Both the position numbers and the translations under genes were made by a program. This document shows, piece after piece, positions 17,077-24,079 of a DNA stretch of 30,521 nucleotides (position 1 is the first letter of the stretch; each line of letters starts with the position of its first letter). This DNA is from DALYJJ01 sp031969915 (lineage in GTDB: Bacteria > Acidobacteriota > Terriglobia > Bryobacterales > Bryobacteraceae). Below the pieces are notes generated by a model. The model did no database searches. It was not told where the DNA came from and worked only from the letters and a program-made list of their open reading frames with translations. The DNA lies in the NCBI GenBank assembly GCA_031969915.1, contig DALYJJ010000075.1:1-30521 (forward strand), read 5' to 3'.

Positions 17077-17929
17077 CTAGCTCGCGCCAATCCGGGGCGG
17101 CGCGCCGCCCTCCAGCACAGCCCGCATCCGGGCCTCGATCAGAGGCCGCATCTCGTCATGCGTCAGGATGTAGAAGCGCTCGTCGCGGATGGCCGCGAAC
17201 ACCGCGCCGGCGATCTGCTCCGGCGGCATGCCCGCCGCGACGCCGCGGGCGATATCCTCAAGCCGCTTCTTCACCGCGGGCGAAGGCGGCCCGGCAGCCG
17301 CGTACTCCGCCGCCAACTCCGGCGGCAGATTGCGCGTTTCCGCGATGCGCGTGGCGACGTACGCCGGGCACAACACGGAAACCTTCACGTTCGCCCGGGC
17401 CGCTTCTAGCTCCGCCGCCAGGGCCTCGCTCAGCGCCACCACGCCGAACTTCGAGATGCCGTACGGCGCGGCGAACGGAAACGCCACCAGCCCCGCCGCG
17501 GAGGCGGTGTTCATCACGTGCCCTTCGTCCTGCTCGAGCAGGATGGGCACCAGGTTGACCACCGCCGTTGATCACGCCGTTGAGATTAACCCCCAGCGTC
17601 CAATCCCACGCGCGCGCCGAGATCTTCCACATGGGCCCGATTCCCGCCGCCACACCCGCGTTGTTGCAGACAATGTGCGCCGCGCCGTAGGCGGCCAGCG
17701 TTCGCTCCGCCAGGTACTGGACATCGTCCAGGCGCGAGACGTCGGTGCGGACCGCAAGCACCTCCGCTCCCGCGTCCCGCAAAGTGCGCTCGGCTCTTTC
17801 GAGCGCCGGCTCTTCGATGTCAGCCAGCGCCAGCCGGCAGCCTTCGCGCGCCAGCCGCGCCGCGATGGCGTACCCGATCCCGCTCGCGCCGCCGGTGATC
17901 ACCGCTACTCTTCCGGCAAACTCGCGCAT
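17077..17929 (-). pseudogene. SDR-family oxidoreductase split by a one-base frameshift
   Basis: Short-chain dehydrogenase. The first frame (from 17929) supplies the Rossmann start MREFAGRVAVITGGASGIGYA (TGGASGIG nucleotide motif at 12-19), ADIEEP, the NNAG motif and NLNGVIN. The second frame carries VNLVPILLEQDEGHVMNTASAAGL, the catalytic YGISK, and ALSEALAAEL to the stop at 17077 (key runs only). Removing a single G from the AACGGCGG run near 17565 rejoins them as NLNGVIN-AVVNLVP, in register with SDR relatives, giving about 283 aa. The gene is therefore either a fresh pseudogene or a sequencing/assembly error, given a gap nearby in the same contig. It is last in the operon, 3 nt after the HIT gene. 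NAD(P)H-dependent alcohol or ketone conversion is the family role; the substrate is unknown. Confidence 0.8.
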
Positions 17930-17932
17930 CCC

Positions 17933-18361
17933 TCACCTCCCCAGTAACGCATCCACAGCTTTGGCCAACGCGGCGCGCACCTGCTCGCGCTGCTCTTCGT
18001 CCCGATACGGGCGCCGCGGCCAGAAGAACCCTTTCATCCCGTCGCCCCTGGTGCGCGGCATCACGTGCACGTGCAGGTGAGGCACCGTCTGGCTCACCCG
18101 GTTATTCACCGCGATGAACGACCCCTCGGCTCCCAGCCCCTCCTCGATGGCGCGCCCGATCAGTTTCACCGCGGCCAGCAGCGGGGCGGAAAGATCGTCC
18201 GGCAAGTCGAGCAGCGTATCGGTGTGCGCCTTCGGCGCCACCAGCGTATGGCCGTGAAACACCGGGCCGATGTCGAGAAACGCCATCACCCGATCGTCCT
18301 CGTAGACCATCTGGGCCGGGATCTTCTTCGCGGCGATCTGGCAGAAGAGGCAATTCGTCAA
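17933..18361 (-). CDS. HIT-family nucleotide hydrolase/transferase
   Basis: 142-aa HIT (histidine triad) protein, usually a nucleoside phosphoramidase or dinucleotide hydrolase acting on AMP-linked compounds. The triad is HLHVHV at 95-100. An N-terminal CLFC (Cys4, Cys7), together with a downstream His, matches the zinc site of HINT/Ap4A-hydrolase-like members. The start is TTG at 18361. It overlaps the stop of the zinc-finger gene in a TTGA junction and has GGGAG 8 nt upstream. An in-frame ATG further upstream (18433) would add 24 residues that read only as the shadow of the zinc-finger gene. Third-from-last position in a five-gene operon; such housekeeping HIT genes often travel in unrelated operons. 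Confidence 0.9.
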   Translation of the reverse strand: MTNCLFCQIAAKKIPAQMVYEDDRVMAFLDIGPVFHGHTLVAPKAHTDTLLDLPDDLSAPLLAAVKLIGRAIEEGLGAEGSFIAVNNRVSQTVPHLHVHVMPRTRGDGMKGFFWPRRPYRDEEQREQVRAALAKAVDALLGR

Positions 18362-18567
18362 CGCTGCTTCTCCCGCGCGATCGTCTCTTCGATTCTTCGC
18401 TTGATCTCGCCCTCCAGCCACACACCGTCGCACTGCGCGCAGACCCAGGCCGGCACGTCATCGAAGACAAACAGCTCCGGGCCCTCGGCGACCTCGTGCG
18501 TGATCAACTTGCGCACCAGCGCACCGCCGCACACCGCGCATCGTTCTCCGCCGCCCGGATGTTCCAA
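18358..18567 (-). CDS. YgiT-type zinc-finger small protein
   Basis: 69-aa protein with two CxxC pairs (Cys10/Cys13 and Cys43/Cys46), spaced about 30 residues apart, and strands between them (LVRKLITHEVAEGPELFVF). This is the MqsA/YgiT N-terminal zinc-finger layout. The second pair is followed by DGVWLEGEI and a basic helix (KRRIEETIAREKQR). In MqsA-like antitoxins a helix-turn-helix follows and the toxin gene lies next to it; here neither is present. The start is TTG at 18567, 4 nt after the stop of the upstream OYE gene, with AAAGGG about 7 nt before it. It is coupled to the HIT gene by the TTGA overlap. A regulatory or zinc-binding role is inference. Confidence 0.7.
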   Translation of the reverse strand: MEHPGGGERCAVCGGALVRKLITHEVAEGPELFVFDDVPAWVCAQCDGVWLEGEIKRRIEETIAREKQR

Positions 18568-18571
18568 CCCG

Positions 18572-20008
18572 TCACCCTTTCCCGGCGCTGCCCGCCCGCT
18601 TCGCCTCGCGCACCTCTTTGATCAGCGGGCCATACACGTCCTTGTCGAACGGCGGGCACCCGGTCGCCCATTGCCCCAGCGGATGGTCCTTCTGGCGCAT
18701 CAGCCAGGTGCAATAGGTCAGCGTCTTGCACACCCGGCGCTCGTCCCATTCCCCTTTGGTTAGCGCATCGCGGCCGAATTCGGGATAAGCCAGCGCACCG
18801 CGGCCGATGCCGAGGAAGCGAATGAGCCCGCGGCCGACGTTGTATGCGCCCGCGTTCAGGCCGTACTTCTGCAGCCAACTGTAACCGGTTCCCACCATGG
18901 GCAGGTCCGGGTGCGCCTGCTGCAATCGCGCGGCGATGCGGAAATGGCGGTCCACGCCCAGGAGCGGGTGCTCGGGCTGTTCGTAGTTGCCCTCGTCGGG
19001 CTTCTCGAACGGCCGGCCAATGTGGGGATTGTAGTAGGGGCAGCCGAGCGACACGTTCAGAAGCTCGATGCCCCATTCACGAAACCAGCCGATCGCTTGG
19101 ATCGGTTCGGTGAGATCCTCCATCAGCGGATTGTTCGCGTCGACGCCGAATCCCCACGGGTAGGGCGCCGGATAGTGGAACGGCACGCCCAGGCCGGTCA
19201 CCGGATCGCGCCGGTAGGGGATGCCGTCGAAGACGCTGATCCGCATGCACAGCGTCAACTGGCGGCCGTACCGCGCGCGGATCTTGCCGAGAACGTTCCG
19301 GATCAGGCGCGTGCGGTTCTCGAGCGAGCCGCCGTAGCGGCCTTCGCGCGTCTTGGCGCCCAGCAGCTCACTCAACAGGTAGCCGTGCGTGGCCTTCAGA
19401 TCGATCGCGCGGAAACCGGCCTGCAGCGCCAGTCCCGCGGCTGCGACGTAGTCGTCTTCCAGCCGCTCCAGTGCTCCGTCGTCGATCACCGGATAGGAGC
19501 CGGTCAGGCTGGTCTTCTCGTCGATGAGCGGGTTGTGGTAGGCGATGATCCGCCGCGGCACGCTGTAGCGGCCGGAGTGCGTCAACTGCAGCGGCGCGAC
19601 AACGTCGTCGGCCGTTCCGTACAGCTCGCGATGCGCGCGCAGCGTGACATCCAGCAGCCGCGCATAGTCGCCCACGTTGGAAGGCGTGATCCAGAGCTGG
19701 CGCGGATTGGCGCGGCCATCCTGCCGGACCGCGGTGGCCTCAAACCAGATCAGCTTCGCGCCGCCCCGCCCGAAACGCTCGTAGCGGCGGAACGTCAGTT
19801 CTCCCGGCGACCCGTCGGGGTCGCCGTCGCAACCCTCCATAGGATGGATGGCGAGTGAGTTGCCTGCCCGCGTGTCTCCGACCACCACCGGACGCGCCAG
19901 GATCTCCCGCACGCGCTCCGCGCTCTCCTCAAAATGGACCTGAGTGGCTCCGATTTGCTCAGCGCTCTGCCGTAGCTCGGCGAGCGTCTTGTACGTGAAG
20001 TGTCTCAT
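18572..20008 (-). CDS. Old-Yellow-Enzyme family NADH:flavin oxidoreductase
   Basis: 478-aa FMN enzyme with a TIM-barrel fold, which reduces C=C or nitro-type bonds at the expense of NAD(P)H. The first strand block RPVVVGDTRAGNSLAIHPMEGCDGD (key LAIHPMEG) is unusual for the family's start. HSGRYS supplies the catalytic His and FMN-contact residues, and THGYLLSELLGAKTREGRYGGSLENR (key GYLLSELL and YGGSLENR) is the family signature. The FMN-phosphate end GRGLIRFLGIGRGA is visible. Near the C terminus Cys occurs in RRVCKTLTYC and ATGCPPFD, in a place where larger OYE-like enzymes carry a 4Fe-4S cluster, but the spacing is not the classical CxxC, so a cluster is unproven. The start MRHFTYKTLAELR (20008) overlaps the end of the MFS gene by 50 nt. 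Confidence 0.85.
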   Translation of the reverse strand: MRHFTYKTLAELRQSAEQIGATQVHFEESAERVREILARPVVVGDTRAGNSLAIHPMEGCDGDPDGSPGELTFRRYERFGRGGAKLIWFEATAVRQDGRANPRQLWITPSNVGDYARLLDVTLRAHRELYGTADDVVAPLQLTHSGRYSVPRRIIAYHNPLIDEKTSLTGSYPVIDDGALERLEDDYVAAAGLALQAGFRAIDLKATHGYLLSELLGAKTREGRYGGSLENRTRLIRNVLGKIRARYGRQLTLCMRISVFDGIPYRRDPVTGLGVPFHYPAPYPWGFGVDANNPLMEDLTEPIQAIGWFREWGIELLNVSLGCPYYNPHIGRPFEKPDEGNYEQPEHPLLGVDRHFRIAARLQQAHPDLPMVGTGYSWLQKYGLNAGAYNVGRGLIRFLGIGRGALAYPEFGRDALTKGEWDERRVCKTLTYCTWLMRQKDHPLGQWATGCPPFDKDVYGPLIKEVREAKRAGSAGKG

Positions 20009-21233
20009 CTCGTTTCGTCGATCCCGGCAGAGACAGGATCGCCAGGGCGCCCACCGCGGCAAGCACGAAGACGATCTGCAGCGCCAGTTCGTAGTTCCCC
20101 AGCGAATCGTGAATCCTGGACACCAGCAGCGGGCACCAGGTCTGCCCGATGGTGTCGGCGGGGAGAATGATCGCCATCGCGCGCGCCAGCGAGTTCACGC
20201 CGAACCGCTCCGCGGCCATCAGTGGGATCAGCATGTAGTCCGCCCCCATGCCGAAGCCGAACAGCACGGCGAACACGTAGACGAACTCTGGCTGCTCCGG
20301 CTTCACCAGGAACAGCAATGGAATCGTTCCGGCCACCAGCAGGTACGTCACTGCCATGACGATCTTCTTGTTGTATTTGTCCGCCAGGTAGCCCATGATC
20401 AGCCGGCCCGCGATGCTCGAAAAGAGAATGCAGAGCGTCGCGTTGGCGAACAGGTTGTTGAGCGCCGCCTGGTCCGTGAAGCCGTGTTCGAGAAACACCA
20501 GCTTCATGTGTTGATTGATGGAGCCGATCGCGCCGATGGAGCAGATGCTCCCGATCATGAGCAGCCAGAAGGCGCGCTGGCCGAGCATCTCGCCGAAGGG
20601 GCGTGGCGGCGCGGGCGGCGCGGCCACCGCGGGCGCTGGGTCGCCGTCCGGGTACTGCCCCAGGTCCGACGGGCGGTCCTTCATGCCGATGAGGGCGAGC
20701 GGCCAGGCCAGCAGCATGAAACAACCGATCACGATCAGCGCGGTGTGAAAGTCGAACGCCGAGGTCAACGGGTTCGCGATGAACTTCGCGGAGATTCCTC
20801 CGAACACTCCCACGCCGAGATAGACCACCGCCATGGCCTTGCCGCGTATGCGGCGGAACCACTGAGAAACGATCACCTGATGCGGAATCGGTCCGGAGAA
20901 GATATAGCCGACGATGTAGATGAACCAGAGCGCGTAGTAAGTGAGCAGGTCGCCTTTCATCAAGCCGAAGCCCACGAACGCAATGCCCGTGAACCCCGTG
21001 CCGATGATGATCATCTTGCGCGGGCTGAAGCGGTGCGCCAGCAGCGGCCCCACCCACAACGTCAGCAGCGCGGCGAGCGGAAATCCGAACGTTGTCTCGG
21101 TGGTCGACCACCCGAAGGACTTCTTGTAATAGTCGTAGAAGAACGGCCCGCCATAATAGGGAATGCCGACCGCGATCCCGAAGGTGAAGAACGCGAGTAC
21201 GGTAATCCACCAGCCAAAGAATTTCTGCTTCAT
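19959..21233 (-). CDS. Major facilitator superfamily transporter (OFA/MCT-like)
   Basis: 424-aa integral membrane carrier with about 12 transmembrane helices in two blocks of six, separated by a cytoplasmic Pro/Ala-rich loop near residues 205-220 (DGDPAPAVAAPPAPPRPFGEM; key APPAPPRP). The start MKQKFFGWWITVLAFFTFGI and YYGGPFFYDYYKKSFGWS (key FFYDYYKKSFGW) are typical of the oxalate/formate-type (OFA) and monocarboxylate branches. The signature GYLADKYNKK occurs between helices 8 and 9. The likely substrate is a small organic acid, but this cannot be told from sequence. First gene of the minus-strand operon. Only 24 bp separate its ATG from the ATG of the divergent MFS gene, with GGGAG about 10 nt before its start. 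Confidence 0.88.
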   Translation of the reverse strand: MKQKFFGWWITVLAFFTFGIAVGIPYYGGPFFYDYYKKSFGWSTTETTFGFPLAALLTLWVGPLLAHRFSPRKMIIIGTGFTGIAFVGFGLMKGDLLTYYALWFIYIVGYIFSGPIPHQVIVSQWFRRIRGKAMAVVYLGVGVFGGISAKFIANPLTSAFDFHTALIVIGCFMLLAWPLALIGMKDRPSDLGQYPDGDPAPAVAAPPAPPRPFGEMLGQRAFWLLMIGSICSIGAIGSINQHMKLVFLEHGFTDQAALNNLFANATLCILFSSIAGRLIMGYLADKYNKKIVMAVTYLLVAGTIPLLFLVKPEQPEFVYVFAVLFGFGMGADYMLIPLMAAERFGVNSLARAMAIILPADTIGQTWCPLLVSRIHDSLGNYELALQIVFVLAAVGALAILSLPGSTKRDETLHVQDARRATAER

Positions 21234-21257
21234 GAAGACGAGGCTCCCGCGGGCAAA

Positions 21258-22445
21258 ATGACCTCCTCCTTATATCACGGTGCGCGCCGCGCGGTGCTGG
21301 CGCTGTTCTTTGTACACGGCTTCGTCTACGCGTCCTGGGTTTCCCGGATCCCCGCGGTTCAGGGGGCGCTGCACCTGACTGCCGCGGAACTGGGCCTCGC
21401 CCTGCTCGGCTTCGCGGCCGGCTCCATTCCGGCGATGGTGCTGTGCGGCGCGCTGATCGGCCGCTATGGGAGCCGCCCCCTGTCGATTGCCACCACGCTG
21501 GCCTTTTGCCTCGCGCTCCCCGCCATGGCCTTGGCCCCGGCGGGCCCCTGGCTCTTCTTCGCGCTGTGCCTGTTCGGTCTCGGCGGTGGTTCGATGGACG
21601 TCGCGAGCAACGCGCACGGAGCCGAAGTGGAGCGCCTGGCGGGCCGCTCCGTCATGTCTTCGTTTCACGCCTTCTTCAGCCNNNNNNNNNNGGGCGCGAT
21701 GGCCGGCGCGGGGCTCGGCGGACTCGCCGCCGGGTACGGCCTGTCGCCGCTGCCGCACTTTGTCCTCGCCGCCGTGGTTTCCGCCGCGGCCACCGCCGCA
21801 TGGTCGCGCCGATTGCTGCCCGCCGCCGTGGACGCGGCGCCGCACGGGCCGATGCTGGCCTGGCCTTCGCGCGCCCTGCTCGGGCTCTCGGCGCTCGCCT
21901 ATTGCATGGTCTTGAGCGAGGGAGCGATGGCCGATTGGACCGCCCTCTACCTGGGCCGCGTGCTCTCCGCCCACGCCGGCGTGGCCGCTCTCGGCTATGC
22001 CTGCTTCTCGGGCGCGATGATGGTGGGCCGCGCCTTGGGCGACCGCCTGGCCGACCGCCTTGGGCGGGTGAACCTGGTCCGATGCGGCACGCTGCTCGGG
22101 GCCGCGGGCCTTGCCGCCGCCTTGCTCGCCCCCAGCGCGCCGCTCGCGCTCGCAGGCTTCACCGTGGCAGGCGCCGGCTTCTCCGTGGTGGTCCCGATGG
22201 TCTTCGCCGCCGCCGCGCGGCGAGGCCGTACGCCGGGTCTCGGCATGGCCACCGTGATGACCGCCGGCTACGCCGGACTGCTCACCGGCCCGCCCGCCAT
22301 CGGCACACTCGCCGCTGCCTTCTCGCTGCGGGCCGCGCTTCTGCTGCCCGTGGCCCTGGTGCTGGGCGCGTTCGCACTCGCGGGCCGCACCGCGCCGCCC
22401 GCTCCCACCGCCGCGCCCGATCCGTGCTTGAATAACAATTCATGA
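21258..22445 (+). CDS. Second MFS transporter, with an assembly gap inside
   Basis: 395-aa carrier with about 12 hydrophobic helices. The opening ALFFVHGFVYASWVSRIPAVQ and the pair GALIGRYGSR (loop 2-3) are typical of MFS branches such as YbjJ/fucose-permease-like transporters (key WVSRIPAVQ and GRYGSR). Cytosolic loop GDRLADRLGRVN is the second-half copy. A run of ten Ns (21682-21691) falls between FHAFFS and GAMAGAGLGG. Relatives usually have just one Leu there, so 'agc c-t-g ggc' with a single missing T fits better than nine unknown bases. The start ATG 21258 has no clear Shine-Dalgarno. The stop overlaps the next start in ATGA (22442-22445), coupling the gene to the phosphatase operon. 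Confidence 0.85.
   Translation: MTSSLYHGARRAVLALFFVHGFVYASWVSRIPAVQGALHLTAAELGLALLGFAAGSIPAMVLCGALIGRYGSRPLSIATTLAFCLALPAMALAPAGPWLFFALCLFGLGGGSMDVASNAHGAEVERLAGRSVMSSFHAFFSXXXXGAMAGAGLGGLAAGYGLSPLPHFVLAAVVSAAATAAWSRRLLPAAVDAAPHGPMLAWPSRALLGLSALAYCMVLSEGAMADWTALYLGRVLSAHAGVAALGYACFSGAMMVGRALGDRLADRLGRVNLVRCGTLLGAAGLAAALLAPSAPLALAGFTVAGAGFSVVVPMVFAAAARRGRTPGLGMATVMTAGYAGLLTGPPAIGTLAAAFSLRAALLLPVALVLGAFALAGRTAPPAPTAAPDPCLNNNS
21682..21691. other. Assembly gap (10 Ns)
   Basis: Ten ambiguous bases interrupt the MFS gene. The surrounding codons imply the true gap is 1 nt (or 1 plus a multiple of three), so the run is probably a placeholder, not a measured length. Confidence 0.95.
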
Positions 22446-24079
22446 CCAGCAAGCTCGATGCCTCGCGCCTGGAGGCGCTCCTGGAGTCCGCTCAGCTCCT
22501 GCAGAGTTCGCTCGAGCTCGACACCGTCCTCAAACACCTGCTGCGCACCGTGATGGGCCGTCTGCTCGCGCGCCGCGGGATCATCGCCGTGAAGCGGCCC
22601 GAGGGCGTGATGCAACTCGCGCTGGTGCGCGGCGCGAGCATGCTCTCCGCCGGCGCCGAGTACATCGAGGAAGCCGCCCAGGCCGCGGGCATCGAACGCG
22701 TGCTCTCCATCGGCAACCCGGAAGAACCCACCGGCCTGCTCGGGATCGGCGCCTACAACAAGAGCGTCGAAGCGGAAGAGACGGAGTTCCTCGAAGCCCT
22801 GCTGGGCCTCGCCGCGAGCGTCATCTCCAACGCCCAGGCGCTCGAATCCGCGAAGCACGCCAATCAGCTCCTCGACCAGAGGCTCCAGGAATTGCGTGCG
22901 CTGCTCGACCTCGGCCGCGGACTGGCGGCCACGTTTGAGCCCGAAGAAGTGGCACGTCTCGCGGCCCTCACCATGGCCGGCCGCTGGGCGGTCTCGAAGT
23001 ATGCCGTGGTCGCCTGGCGCGACGGACAGCCCCTGGTGCTGCGGCAGAAGGGACTCGAACTGCCCGATCCGGCGGACTGGAAAGACAAGGTCGCCGGGCT
23101 CTCCGACGCGCTCATCGCCCAGGACGGCACCGAGCCGTCCGTTCCGCCCGGCTCTCTACTGCTCCCCATCCGCGCCACCGAAGCCACCTTCGGCCTGCTC
23201 ATTGCCGGGCCGCGCCCGCGCGGCGTGGCGTACAGCGAAACCGATATCGAGTTCGGCACGGGCCTGGCCGCGCAAGCCGCCGTGGCACTCGATAACGCCT
23301 GGAATTTCAAGGAAACCGTTCTCAAGCGGCAACTCGAAAAGGAACTCACCCTCGCCGCCAGCATCCAGAACAATTTGTTCCCCTCCCGTCTTCCCGATCT
23401 GCGCGACTTTGAGATCGCCGCCCGCAACCGCCAGGCGCGCCAGGTCGGCGGCGATTACTACGACGCGCTTCCGATCGCCCAGCCGGGTCCCGATCAACCG
23501 CATCTGCTCTGCGTCGCCGACATCTCCGGCAAGGGCCTCTCCGCGGCGTTGCTGATGTCCACGATTCAAGCCACGCTCCGCGCGTTGCTCCAACCCGGCG
23601 CGCCGCTGCTCGAAGTGGCCGGCCGCGCCAACGACCTGCTCTACGCCACGACTCCCGCAAACAAGTTCGCCACCGCGTTCCTGCTCGCCCTGAACCCCTG
23701 CACCGGGGACTGCCGCTATGTGAATTGCGGCCACAACGCGGCGGTTCTTCTCCGCGCTAGCGGCGATCACGAACTGCTGGACGGCCCCGGTCTCGCCCTC
23801 GGCCTCTTCCCCAAACGCACCCAGGCGGAAGCGGAAGCCTTCCTCGGGCCCGGTGACATTCTGGTGATTTACAGCGACGGCGTCACCGAAGCCCAGAACA
23901 TTGAAGAAGAGGAATTTGAGATGGACCGCCTGGTGGCGTGCGTGCGGAACCATGGCGGCCGTCCCGCGCGCGAGATCGTCGACGCCATCCTCTCGGAAAT
24001 CGACGCCTTCGCCGGCGGCGCGCCCCAGTTTGACGACATCACGATCATGGTGGTGAAGAGAACATGCTCAACCGCCTGA
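22442..24079 (+). CDS. Cytoplasmic GAF-GAF-SpoIIE/RsbU-type PP2C phosphatase
   Basis: 545-aa soluble sensor phosphatase that would dephosphorylate an anti-anti-sigma (STAS) protein. Two GAF domains (about 10-130 and 150-290; SLELDTVLKHLLRTVM and TFEPEEVARLAALTM mark their first helices) are followed by a linker coiled coil (FKETVLKRQLEKELTLAASIQNNLFP, key LKRQLEKEL) and the PP2C/SpoIIE domain (about 305-540). Metal-binding aspartates are all present: Asp338 in VGGDYYD, Asp360 in ADISGKG, Asp479 in YSDGVTE and Asp531/Asp532 in DDITIM. It is therefore likely active. The GAF domains could bind a small ligand. It begins in an ATGA overlap with the MFS gene and its end overlaps the next phosphatase by 16 nt. 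Confidence 0.93.
   Translation: MTSKLDASRLEALLESAQLLQSSLELDTVLKHLLRTVMGRLLARRGIIAVKRPEGVMQLALVRGASMLSAGAEYIEEAAQAAGIERVLSIGNPEEPTGLLGIGAYNKSVEAEETEFLEALLGLAASVISNAQALESAKHANQLLDQRLQELRALLDLGRGLAATFEPEEVARLAALTMAGRWAVSKYAVVAWRDGQPLVLRQKGLELPDPADWKDKVAGLSDALIAQDGTEPSVPPGSLLLPIRATEATFGLLIAGPRPRGVAYSETDIEFGTGLAAQAAVALDNAWNFKETVLKRQLEKELTLAASIQNNLFPSRLPDLRDFEIAARNRQARQVGGDYYDALPIAQPGPDQPHLLCVADISGKGLSAALLMSTIQATLRALLQPGAPLLEVAGRANDLLYATTPANKFATAFLLALNPCTGDCRYVNCGHNAAVLLRASGDHELLDGPGLALGLFPKRTQAEAEAFLGPGDILVIYSDGVTEAQNIEEEEFEMDRLVACVRNHGGRPAREIVDAILSEIDAFAGGAPQFDDITIMVVKRTCSTA

Noticed and set aside
19944..21257. Upstream extension of the second MFS gene opposite the minus-strand carrier
   Set aside because: Frame is open by chance; the protein character (charged, His/Arg-rich) changes to hydrophobic exactly at the ATG at 21258.
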